A program made the translations under genes and the position numbers. A DNA stretch of 46,377 nucleotides from contig JAUCBJ010008654.1 of the NCBI GenBank assembly GCA_032718475.1, forward strand, positions 1 to 46,377, read 5' to 3'. Below, piece after piece: positions 22,771 through 32,790 of this stretch (position 1 is the first letter of the stretch; each line of letters starts with the position of its first letter). The notes under the pieces are model-generated. The model saw only the letters and a list, made by a program, of their open reading frames with translations. It ran no database searches and was not told the origin of the DNA. This DNA is from Nemertoderma westbladi (lineage: Eukaryota; Xenacoelomorpha; Nemertodermatida; Nemertodermatidae).

Positions 22771-23409
22771 GGTCCTACGAATTACCCAAAAAAACATAAA
22801 ATTACCCAAAAATGCACAAAAAAACACAAAAAGCACAAAAATTTACCCCAAAAAAACACAAAAAAACACAATATTACCCAAACAACTTACCCAAAATGAC
22901 AAAAATAATTTATATCCTATAGCTGTATACTGGTATAGGGTTGGAAAAATAAGACTGTAACCTCTGTTCTTTGGTTATCGTTTATTGTTTTGGTTAGAAC
23001 TGCTACTGTAACCTGCTCCTTCAGTCCTTTCCATTAGGCCTAATTAAGAAATCTGATTTTGTATGCTGTCTGGCAGTCTGGGTGGGTAGGCTTACCGGTA
23101 AACCGGTGGCAGTAGGTCATTAAAGGAATCTTCAAATGAACAAAATGTAATATTTTAAAAAAGTGAAAATTGAAAACTGAAAAGTGAAACTCTTCTTACA
23201 ATTAACCTAAATCTTATTGCATATTGTAGATACATTGTTTATGAAAAACATTTTTTTTTGTCTTTTTGGGTTGTTTTTTTTGGGTAATATTGTGTTTGTG
23301 TTTTTTTGTGTTTTTTTGTATTATTTTTTTTATTTTTTTTGTGTTTTTTTTGTGCATTTTTGTGTTTTTTTGGGTAATATTGTGTTTTTTTGGGTAATTC
23401 GTAGGACCC
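22771..23409. mobile_element. Non-autonomous DNA transposon (MITE), 639 bp, 9-10 bp target duplication
   Basis: GGTCCTACGAATTACCCAAA at 22771 is mirrored by TTTGGGTAATTCGTAGGACC ending near 23409. The inverted ends continue as long A-rich/T-rich arms with repeated AATATTACCC. CCTTGAATGC flanks it at 22761-22770 and 23410-23419, a target duplication of 9-10 bp, as produced by Mutator-like (MULE) transposases. The centre (about 22960-23240) carries a copy of the TTTATTGTTTTGGTTA / TAACCTG motif and no transposase. Confidence 0.8.
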
Positions 23410-23419
23410 CCTTGAATGC

Positions 23420-24512
23420 CACACCTACTCATCGTCAAGCTTGCAGTTTCAGAGTTCAGTCGGTATCATTTAAAGTCTAGTTTAATACCGGTACGGTTTT
23501 GTTCCACACTCCTACACACTGGTTGAATTGTTATCATTCTGCAATTTATAAAACCCGCTCGGGTTAACATAGCAACGGAAATATTTAAATAATCATGATG
23601 TTTAATTTCGTATTTTCGTCGTTAAAAAATTGTCGAACTAGGCCTATTGTTTTCTGCCTCAATGTTTATAAATCTAGGTGTTTCTATATGTAATACATGT
23701 TCCAGTCTATGACCCCGTAAGTGTTTTTTATACGACTGAGCTACACCATATAGATGTTTAGTACTGATATCGGACATTATAAACAAATTGGGTAGACTTC
23801 ACCAAACGGTTGAGCTGGTTTTTTAGAGGGTCTTAAACATAGCAATGGAGGAAACTGCCATAGCACAGCTCTTATAGTATATCTGTAGATATGATTAGTT
23901 AAAATTTATTGAAGATTACTATTTTTGATATGATGAAGTTAATGGCATATTTAGTTTTTTGAAAATACCATAGCAACCAAGTGAAAACGACCTTCAAAGT
24001 TAGCAGTATTGACAATGTCTGTAGCGACTAGCTTTACAGGTTACAGTTTCATAATCAGCTACGCGAACTTGAGTTTTTGGTTAAGTATTAGGTACCGGTA
24101 ATTAATCACTTAAGTTCAAACGCGGGCGAAGTTTGCTACATAGGAACTTTCGTAGTTTCATACAACCGCGACCGTACGTAGCACACTCTGTCTCTTTAAT
24201 TGAATCGCCAATAACATATTTAATAAATCACCTAAACCTTTACTCTCGAATCGTACTGGTACTGTAGGTACTGCTGGTACTGTAGTAGTGATAGTTTTCT
24301 TTTGGTTCCATTTGCTTGTCACTGTCACTATAACCTGCTCCATTCCGTTACAGGTTACAGCGACATGAAGTTTTGAACGCCCTTATATACTGATATAATT
24401 TATTTATTATATTTACATCGCATGAAATTTATATTAGTGAAAAGCTTGACATACCTAAAACTACTGCCACCTGTATTTAATTTATTGATTAATATTTATT
24501 GAAGATTTGATA
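23420..24512. other. Region upstream of the zinc-finger gene
   Basis: No supported gene. It should contain the promoter and any 5' exons of the plus-strand gene at 24513, but no element can be assigned. CTATAACCTGCTCC at about 24330, preceded by TTTTGGTT, is a weak copy of the dispersed hairpin motif. Confidence 0.4.
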
Positions 24513-26528
24513 ATGGATCAACATACTATTTTATTGAAAGAGAAATCATCTGGCGCCGATATAGTTATAAAGAAAGAACTAACAGACTTTATAATTATAA
24601 AGAAAGAACCAACAGACTCCACCCCCTATTATAGTGATGTTAATCAAGGGAAGTGCGTTTACGGATCATCTCCCATCGAAGATCACAACAATTTGTTCGG
24701 TGCAGTAGATGTTGTCCCTGTACTAGATGACGAAGATATTTCTTATGAACAATCTGGAGATTATTTTATTGTTGAAAAACGGGAAAACGACAGCCCAGGC
24801 TGTTCTTATCGTAGGCCCATTGGAACTGAAGGTACAGAACCAACAATCAGTTGTGCAACAACAGAGTCAGGTAGTTCTAATGAAACTGTTGGGGAGTTGG
24901 TATCTTCTTCAGACACCAGTTCCTGTTTGCATTGCAATGAATTATTTAATGACAAAGCAAATTTAGAGAGACATATAGAATCCGTTCATAAAGACGTCAA
25001 GAATAAGTATAAATGCGATTATTGTGAGAAATTGTTTACACGCAAAAATTATGTAAAGAAGCATGTTGACGCTACCCATAAAGGTATCAAACATAAGTGC
25101 GTTTATTGTAATAAAGAATTCAGCCAGCAAAGGAGTATAAACACCCATGTGAACTACTTTCATAAAGATATCAAGTACAACTGTTTCGATTGTGGAAAAT
25201 CATTTGCTACAAAAGCCGTACTAAAACAACATATCGACTCTATACATCAAGATATTAAATATAAGTGCGGTTATTGTAATAAAGAATTCAGCCAGCAAAG
25301 GAGTATAAACACCCATGTGAACTACTTTCATAAAGATATCAAGTACAACTGTTTCGATTGTGGAAAATCATTTGCTACAAAAGCCGTACTAAAACAACAT
25401 ATCGACTCTATACATCAAGATATTAAATATAAGTGCGGTTATTGTAATAAAGAATTCCGTTACAAACACGACCTAAAACGGCATTTCGACTCTGTACATA
25501 AAGAAATCAAATATAACTGCGGTTATTGTCATAAAGAATTCAGTTATCAAGGCAGTCTAAACACCCACATTAACTTTGCGCACAAAGGTATCATCAAGTA
25601 TAGCTGCTCCGATTGTGGAAAATCATTTGCTACAAAAGCCGAACTAAAACAACATGTCGACTCTATACATAAAGATATCAAACATAACTGCGGTTATTGT
25701 AATAAAGAATTCAGACAGCAAAGGAATCTAAACACTCACATAAACTTTGCCCACAAAGGTATCATCAAGTATAGCTGCTCCGATTGTGGAAAATCATTTG
25801 CTAAAAAAGATAAACTAAAACTACATGTCGATTCTATACATAAAGATATCAAACATAACTGCGGTTATTGTCATAAAGAATTCAGTTATCAAGGCAGTCT
25901 AAACACCCACATTAACTTTGCCCACAAAGGTATCATCAAGTATAGCTGCTCCGATTGTGGAAAATCATTTGCTACAAAAGCCGAACTAAAACAACATGTC
26001 GACTCTATACATAAAGATATCAAACATAACTGCGGTTATTGTAATAAAGAATTCAGACAGCAAAGGAATCTAAACACTCACATAAACTTTGCCCACAAAG
26101 GTATCATCAAGTATAGCTGCTCCGATTGTGGAAAATCATTTGCTAAAAAAGATAAACTAAAACAACATATCGACTCTATACATCAAGATATTAAATATAA
26201 GTGCGGTTATTGTAATAAAGAATTCAGCCAGCAAAGGAGTATAAACACCCATGTGAACTACTTTCATAAAGATATCAAGTACAACTGTTCTGATTGTGGA
26301 AAATCATTTGCTACAAAAGCCGTACTAAAACAACATATCGACTCTATACATCAAGATATTAAATATAAGTGCGTTTATTGTAATAAAGAATTCCGTTTCA
26401 AACACAACCTAAAAAGGCATGTCGACTCTACCCATAAACATATCAAACATAAATGCGGTTATTGTAATAAAGAATTCAGTCGGCAAAGGAATCTAAACAC
26501 CCATATAAATTCTGTTCATAAATCTTAA
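24513..26528 (+). CDS. C2H2 zinc-finger protein, 19 fingers
   Basis: A 671-residue intact frame; the start is the ATG at 24513 (the open frame begins two codons earlier without an ATG). Residues 1-137 are acidic and Ser/Thr-rich and carry two IKKE motifs (residues 19-22 and 29-32) that fit the sumoylation consensus. From residue 138 to the end run 19 consecutive C2H2 fingers of strict CX2CX12HX4H spacing. Linkers are of the KDIKYN/KGIKHK type rather than TGEKP. Fingers alternate two types (CxYCNKEF... and CxDCGKSF...), and two- to four-finger blocks repeat almost identically, showing recent internal duplication. It probably binds DNA in the nucleus, perhaps as a transcriptional regulator; no effector domain is recognised. 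A decayed second copy lies at 44868-45958. No intron interrupts the frame. Confidence 0.9.
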   Translation: MDQHTILLKEKSSGADIVIKKELTDFIIIKKEPTDSTPYYSDVNQGKCVYGSSPIEDHNNLFGAVDVVPVLDDEDISYEQSGDYFIVEKRENDSPGCSYRRPIGTEGTEPTISCATTESGSSNETVGELVSSSDTSSCLHCNELFNDKANLERHIESVHKDVKNKYKCDYCEKLFTRKNYVKKHVDATHKGIKHKCVYCNKEFSQQRSINTHVNYFHKDIKYNCFDCGKSFATKAVLKQHIDSIHQDIKYKCGYCNKEFSQQRSINTHVNYFHKDIKYNCFDCGKSFATKAVLKQHIDSIHQDIKYKCGYCNKEFRYKHDLKRHFDSVHKEIKYNCGYCHKEFSYQGSLNTHINFAHKGIIKYSCSDCGKSFATKAELKQHVDSIHKDIKHNCGYCNKEFRQQRNLNTHINFAHKGIIKYSCSDCGKSFAKKDKLKLHVDSIHKDIKHNCGYCHKEFSYQGSLNTHINFAHKGIIKYSCSDCGKSFATKAELKQHVDSIHKDIKHNCGYCNKEFRQQRNLNTHINFAHKGIIKYSCSDCGKSFAKKDKLKQHIDSIHQDIKYKCGYCNKEFSQQRSINTHVNYFHKDIKYNCSDCGKSFATKAVLKQHIDSIHQDIKYKCVYCNKEFRFKHNLKRHVDSTHKHIKHKCGYCNKEFSRQRNLNTHINSVHKS

Positions 26529-27224
26529 AGTTACCGGTAAAAAAATTGTTGTATTTTGTAGTAAACTATATATATTTGTAACTGATCAAATACATTGATT
26601 TTAATGTTTTCAGTGAATCTGATTTTAATGCAACATAACGAAATCAATCAATGAACCGAAGTGAAACTTATAAATTTATCGGATTGTCGATTCAGATGCC
26701 GCCACACCCCCTTCAACCGATTCCCACTTATTCCCATGCACTTATTCCTTTTTTACCAAAACAATAAACGATCACTTTAACAATTCAGTGAATTGGGAGC
26801 ACTTTACAGCGGCGTGGTTTTATGTATACAGTATGGAATGGTACCAGTTGGAGAAAAATTAAACATACGTGTGACGTTAGAATAGTTAGGTGAATCAGAG
26901 ATGACATAATGGCATTGGACCGAAAACTTTCTATTTTACTTTCTATTTTACATTTTTCATATTTTAAAATTTACGTGTTTACAGATTACGGATTTACTAT
27001 TATTATGAGTAAAACTATTATGGGTCATTTTAACCCAATGGCCCTTAGCGTTGCCTTAATAATAAAAGTCAAATAAAAAAAAGTGTTAAAGTAAAAGTTG
27101 TGACTCGGTTACATTTGGATAGAGTGTAAAAAAGTTGGAGAATTCATGAAATATTGTGACCCCCATCATTGTATTGAATTTGTCATCTTGTTATAGATCT
27201 TGTTGTAGATCTTGTTGTAGATCT
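26529..27224. other. 3' flank of the zinc-finger gene; short repeats
   Basis: No gene seen. TACCAAAACAATAAACGATCAC at about 26755 is the complement of the dispersed TTTATTGTTTTGGTTA motif and includes an AATAAA. GGGTCATTTTAACCC at about 27023 followed by TTAA at 27055 resembles a piggyBac-type end in reverse orientation. The last 40 bp are three tandem TTGTTGTAGATC-like units directly abutting the truncated LTR. Confidence 0.4.
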
Positions 27225-28144
27225 TGTCGTTTCTTTGTTCGGTCAAACAATCAGAGCGATTCTCCTGTTATTTGTACAGAAACCTCCGGGAAATCACGCA
27301 ATGCATTATGGGTCAATGTTGACCTTTTTCCTGATGCCAGAAGACCGGCTTTGGAATCTCTGTGTTTTTAGGCTTTAGCCCAACATTAGTAGGCTTAATC
27401 ATAGAAACGTATATCTGTTATCAAACCAAAACATAACTCACCTAATCATATTGTCAACTACAAACACCGCATTTTTACTGCTATTTACTGTCGGTTATTC
27501 ATTATATCAATTGATGGAATATTGTTATATTTGGATAATATCGATCAATAATCAGAAACCCCAATCTTCTTGATATACTGAAGGTTAGAGAGACCGGTTA
27601 CATATAACAATTGCGACTTACATTAAAGTGGTTTTGGAGTGAATCTAATGCTATTTCATAGGCACTACATGTGTTGGTTGCTGTTCTCTTTATATGTGAC
27701 TAAAATTAGTGAAGGTCGGCAGATCGGTGTGCAGCATTGTGCGGTAGTGTATATGATTGTGACTGATAACAAAGCATCTCCTAAAGAATGCGCTATATAC
27801 GTGAATCCATAGCCATCCCGTTGTGTCTAGTGTAAGTCATAACTCTATTTACATATTTAGAACGCCACATCCTAAAGGAACTGTTAATATTTCCCGAAAG
27901 TGAATAATATTTGTCAGAGATTATATATTACGATCAGTCGAATAATACAGTAGGCCTACACCGCAATAAGGTTAGGCTTCCGAATCCAGTCTCCCGGGTA
28001 TATCCAGCAGGTGAATGGTCGCGCATAGACTGGCTTCGGCTAATGTAGTGTATCAAATACTCGTCATAGGCTAAAGTCGATTTATAATCTAGAAGACACC
28101 CAAATTTGGCAGGTTAAACTGCTAAAGGTCTGAAAGCGCGAACA
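27225..28144 (+). repeat. 5' LTR of copy 2, truncated (920 bp)
   Basis: Collinear without length change with 43391-44310 of the 3' LTR, from TGTCGTTTCTTTGTTC to CGCGAACA. The first 257 bp of the LTR are missing and replaced by a short (TTGTTGTAGATC) tandem repeat. By hand I count about 17 mismatches to the 3' LTR. Loss of the U3 start probably removes part of the promoter. Confidence 0.9.
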
Positions 28145-28252
28145 ATAACAGATATGATATTCTGATTGCAGTGTAGGCAATAAATACAGTTTAATATTGT
28201 TCTGGTAAGAACAATAACAGATATTGCTTCTGTATTGCAGTAGGCAATAAAG
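28138..28252 (+). repeat. Tandem duplication spanning the LTR/leader junction
   Basis: GAACAATAACAGATAT followed by TGATTGCAGTGTAGGCAATAAA starts at 28139. It is repeated from 28209 as GAACAATAACAGATATTGC with ATTGCAGTAGGCAATAAA. The duplication includes the last bases of the LTR and the place where a primer-binding site would sit. No TGG-starting tRNA complement is visible in either unit. Confidence 0.65.
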
Positions 28253-30407
28253 CTGAAGTACCGGTCAACCGGTACCCAGTAGGCCTGACTACCTAACCAC
28301 CCGGACCGGTACTTACAGCAGTACAGGTACAGCAGTATTATTCGATTTTGATAATTATATACCGGTAGGCCTTAATATTTAATCAGGGACGGCCGCCCTG
28401 GTTTTTTATTGAGATTTTACTTATTTCTGTCAGTTTTATTTATTTGTAGGTTAATATTGAGCAGAAGACGTGTAAGCCTGCTCAGATTGTACAGATAATT
28501 TGTAGGCTGGACTGTTGTCTGACTGTTGTTAAGTCTGAAGGGACTGTAGTGTGTGTAGAGTGTATGTCCGATAAAGTACCAGTTAGGAATGTAGGGGCTT
28601 CCAGTGCTGTGAGGTAAATCCCCTCGAAAGAATAAATCGTACTACTCGGTTAGAACGCATACTAACTAACCATTTCGGAGTCTGCATATACTGTAGTTTG
28701 TTTAGGCTTGATAGTAGTCGGCCAGCGTTTGGTCTGTATTTTTGTTTGTGTAGTCTGTACGGGTAGCGTAATATTTCTTATTCGGATAATTTGTAGGCTG
28801 GATTGTTGTCTGGCTGTTGTTAGGTCTGAAGAGATTGCGGTGTATGTAGAGTGTATGTCCGATAAAATACTAGTTAGGAACGTAGGGGCTTCCAGAGCTG
28901 TGAGGTAAATCCCCTCGAAAGAATAAGTCATACTACTCAGTTAGAACGCATACTAACTAACCATTTCGGAGTCTGCATATACTGTAGTTTGTTTAGGCTT
29001 GATAGTAGTCGGCCAGCGTTTGGTCTGTAATTTGTTTGAGTAGTCTGTACGCGTAGCGTAATATTTATTATTCAGAGTTTATGCGATTATTCGCAACATT
29101 CATATCCCCAAGTTTATTCCTACAGTAATTGTGCTTGTTGTACATACCGTTATAGTTAAATTAACCCCGGTACTACATCAGGGCTGCTTGGCGTAGGTAA
29201 AGACTGGTGATTTTGTGCCCCGGTCACTCCAGCAGATACCGTGGTTCTTTTAGCTGTACAAGTATTTCTAACTGCTGATTATTTGTTGTATAAGTACTTG
29301 TACCTAATTTAGGGTTTAGTGTACAGTGCTTTCCGAAGGTAATTAGTGTGTAGGCAGTATATTTGTGTTGTAAAGTGGTTAATAGGCACGTTGGTTCTCG
29401 TAGACCACGGTAATTAACTTCTAGGTAGGAACACTCCGTGATACATAACGTAGTACTTATAGCGATACGGCTATAAGTCGTCAGACGGTGGTATTTTTCC
29501 TATCTGGACAACACAGTATATTTACTACTGCTTTGTTATTTTCAAATACCGTAGAATCCTGTCTGTTTGTAATAACCAGATATTCTAACCCTTTGTTAGG
29601 CTGGTTTGTAGACTTCTTGTAAAATTACCCTAAAAATTCGTACGTGTAATTTTTTGTGTTTATTTAGAGATTGTAATCTCACCCGAATTGTACGTAATTT
29701 GTAGTATTAAGTAACTTAGGTAAATTAGAATTATTTGTTTTAGTGTCCAACAAGTAGCACTTCACTGAGAGCGCACCTCTTCTGTGTAGTGACTCCTTCC
29801 CAGAAATAATAACATTTATTTCAAACATTGACAAAACCCATTATACGGGTATATATATATATTATAAATCAACTCAAACCGATTTATAAATAGTAGGCCT
29901 GTCATACAACAATTAGGTCTTAATATCAGTTGGACTACTGCTTAAATAACGGTGATAAAGTAAAGGAAAGTAACCAAGTAACCCCTAAAATTCAGAAATT
30001 CAATTATTCTAAAATAATTGATATACCAGTATTTACAATAGGCTTATTATATTTATTTCTATAAATTTAGGCTGAAATTATACCGGTATTCTGTAATTAA
30101 TTCTAGTCCATAATTATACTTATATATACTATAAGTGTAAGCTGTATACCGGTATTCACGATAGGCCTATTATATATTTATATATATTTGTGCTGGAATT
30201 ACATACCGGTATTCTGTGACAAATCTAGTCTGTAATAATACTTATATATATACTATAAGCGCACCAGTATTCTAATATATTATATATATATCACGCTACA
30301 CTGAGTAGCAGTATCGGTAATTAATTACTAGGCTAACAGTTGATACTGAATTACTAGACTTGCTTTAACTGTAATATAGCAGTAGGCATTCAACTGTACA
30401 AACAAAC
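28145..30407 (+). other. Untranslated leader of BEL/Pao copy 2 (2.26 kb)
   Basis: Collinear with 3266-1104 of copy 1 and without a supported coding frame. It contains the junction duplication, a 290-bp tandem duplication (28496-29075) and, near gag, a two-unit repeat of about 130 bp (roughly 30020-30290) combining ATACCGGTATTC, ATAGGCCTATTA and TATA runs. The unusual length and conserved internal repeats suggest a structured role (packaging, translation or promoter), but that is inference. Confidence 0.65.
28496..29075 (+). repeat. Tandem 290-bp duplication in copy 2 leader
   Basis: Units 28496-28785 and 28786-29075 share TAATTTGTAGGCTGGA starts, GTAGAGTGTATGTCCGATAA, GTAAATCCCCTCGAAAGAAT, CCATTTCGGAGTCTGCATAT and GTCTGTACG-GTAGCGTAATA. 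Divergence is small. The equivalent duplication exists in copy 1. Confidence 0.85.
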
Positions 30408-31640
30408 ATGTCTGACACAAAGCAAAACCTGTCAGACAGTCTCCTAGATACGACCATCTGTGACCCAGACAGGAGTGTGGAACGTGTGAGACCGAAGTTC
30501 AACTCACCTCCTACTGTAAGAAAGATCATCCCTCCAGTAGTAGTATCAGACCCTAGGCTAGTCCAACACCGTAGGTCTATCATAGGCACTCGAGCTCAAG
30601 TCAAGCGAGACCAAGAAGCAGCGGAACAGCAGCAACACTCGAGCCGAGAACTTATTTCTCAGCGGTGCGACAGCTCCAGTAGTGCAGATACTGTAGAGCT
30701 GACACCCGAGTGCGGAGCAAAGATGGCGGATGCGGTTTATTCGGATCCCCTTCTCATCCTTCCTGCAGCCGTACTCACTAGGGTATTGATTGCGGTGGAG
30801 GAACACCAGATTGATTGGGCGAGAAGTAAGCGATCGACCAAGGATAGTTATGCGGGATATACAAGGGAAGAATTGAAGTCTATTGTCGAGTCGCAATGGA
30901 ACTTCCCCGGACCCGGACTCCCGTTTGACTTATCGGAAGCTGCCTGGGAAGACATACACAGGATGGGAGTAACAAAAGAAACCATCGATCCAGCTGTGTG
31001 GAAGAGGTCCGCAGCAGGATACGTACAGGGATTCTTCAGCTCTTTGGAGAGATTAGAGGAACAACTGTTTCGACAACCCCAAGGACCTCAAGAGCAGGGA
31101 GAGCTGCTTTATCAAGTTCGAGAAAGAATTCTAAGAATCAGACTAATCCTATCGGCATTTGAGGAAGCTTCGAAAAGAAGACAAGACACGTCGTTGCAAG
31201 TTGCTGTAAAGACTTGGTTCCAGCGGGTGAGTCTCCAGGTTCAAGGAACGGCCCAGTGGACAGCTCGGCTGGCAGAGCGCTCAACCCATGGAGAATCAAC
31301 AGACGCTACCTTTTCCCAAGTGGAAAGCGAAGCGACAGCAGAGAAACCGCATAAGAGGGATGCTATTGACATCTATCTGTCAGACTATCAACGCTTTGTA
31401 GGTGATGAAGAGTTGAGGAGAAGGCTGGATGGACTTAGCCCTAATAGTGAAGGAGCCAAGCTTGTGTTGGACGCAATCGATGCAGATATGATAGCTGCGA
31501 ACCAAGCTAAATTTGATGAACGTCTCCGCATCACTAGGGTCCAAGAAGAACAAGTAAAGAAAAAACGTATAGAAGACAGAAAGACAGCGGCAGTGGCAGC
31601 AGCAGTGGCAGTGGCAGAAGCGGAAAGAAAAGCGGCAGGG
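30408..31640 (+). pseudogene. Gag-like N-terminal segment of copy 2
   Basis: Starts at the ATG at 30408, in the same context as copy 1's start at 1103. The meaningful part runs about 410 codons; the frame stays open to 31844, but beyond about 31640 it reads the Ala/Glu repeat out of frame as Gln/Arg/Trp-rich nonsense. Residues 16-307 or so (including DWARSKRSTKD, YTREELKSIVESQW and GYVQGFFSSLERLEEQ) form a mostly helical-looking domain that copy 1 lacks entirely. I do not recognise it. It is followed by the shared DIYLSDYQRF segment and a basic/acidic helix (EEQVKKKRIEDRK). Position before the DUF1759-like region suggests an N-terminal Gag extension. A shift of -1 (or +2) within GCGGCAGGGCAGCGGCAG is needed to continue. 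Confidence 0.7.
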
Positions 31641-32671
31641 CAGCGGCAGCGGCAGAGGCAGAAGCAGAAAGAAAAGCGGCAGTGGCAGAGGCAGACACGG
31701 AAAGAAAAGCAGCAGAAGCGGAAAGAAAAGCGGCAGTGGCAGCGGCAGTGGCAGCGGCCGAAGCGGAAAGAAAGGCGGCAGTGGCAGCGGCCGAAGCGGA
31801 AAGAAAGGCGGCAGTGGCAGCGGCAGAGGCAGTGGCAGAAGTAGAACAGAGAGCGTCTGAAGAAACCACCCAACTAGAATTGGAAAACATTCAGGAGAAT
31901 CAAGACTGCATAAATAAACAGTTAACAGCTAGTCAAATGCAGATGATGAGTCGATCTACTCCCAAGAGACAGGGATATACATCATCTGAGGAAGGCGATA
32001 CCACCGATCCTGAAGGCGGAGGAAATAGATCTCGTCTAAGCAGACGTAGAAGAATGTCCCGCCGTCAGAAATTGCCTGATTTGCCCCCAGCTGTTAGAAG
32101 GCAACTAGCTAGCACAGACTTAGGTAGTACAGAACCCACAGACCAAATAATTAAAATAGAAAGACTCCCTACTATAGTAGATGAGCCTGAAATAATTAGG
32201 CCTGTTCTCGAAGCCACCCCTTCAGTGATAGAGACACCTGTACTCCCAGAACCTGCCTCTAAATTCCCTTTGCATAGCACTAAACTACCTGTGCCCAGCA
32301 GAACAGCCCATGAGACAGTTCCTGTTCTGGACTCCGAGCGAAATATTAATGATTTGTCGCCCGTTGTCCCCCGTCCACCCGCTACTACGTTGGCGGCTCC
32401 CGCTTTGGCAGTCGAGTGGGTGGATGAGAGACGGCGGGGGATGGATCTCCTGCTCGGGCAGATGCAGGAGACTGTTAAGCAGTTCAAGGGCACAGTAAGG
32501 GAAAGTAGGTTAGAGTTACAAGAAGTGCAGCAAAGTATCGCGTTAGAACGCGATAAATTAGTAAATACCCAAAGAGGTATACCACCAACCTCGGTAACAA
32601 TGTGTCAACCTGTTAGGTCTGAAGTATTTCATGCGCAAGCCCTACACGCATCTATACTGCTAGTGAATTAG
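31640..32671 (+). pseudogene. Gag-like middle segment of copy 2
   Basis: The frame is open from about 31640 (first ATG 31682) to a stop at 32671. It begins with tandem AEAERKAA/AVAAAEAE units (coiled-coil or single-helix type). Next come a conserved segment shared with copy 1 (TQLELENIQENQDCINKQL, then RSTPKRQGYTSSEEGDTTD), a basic patch (SRLSRRRRMSRRQK), a Pro/Thr/Val-rich linker and a C-terminal helix beginning near WVDERRRGMDLLLGQMQ. Because copy 1 reads through this junction without a shift, the break at about 31640 is a lesion or sequence error in copy 2. A further -1 change between 32619 and 32670 would connect to the next frame, which is open upstream of its first ATG. I see no slippery heptamer there. 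Confidence 0.7.
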
Positions 32672-32790
32672 AAACTCCTATAGTAAACCCTATTAAGGGT
32701 AATTATAAACCTGTTGACAATGATATCCCATATAGACTTGATAATAATCCGAGAAATTTATATACCGATAACTCGATATTAAATAACACG

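Noticed and set aside
23217-23480. Phe-rich plus-strand frame and Lys-rich minus-strand frames
   Set aside because: Translation of the poly-T/poly-A arms of the MITE at 22771-23409.
24507-24512. Start of the zinc-finger gene two codons upstream
   Set aside because: That codon is TTG; the first ATG in frame is at 24513. The same applies to apparent starts at 40208 and 44849.
32619-32670. Programmed ribosomal frameshift between gag segments
   Set aside because: No slippery heptamer or evident downstream structure in the overlap; other breaks in pol show that the copy is simply damaged or misread. Kept only as a remote possibility.
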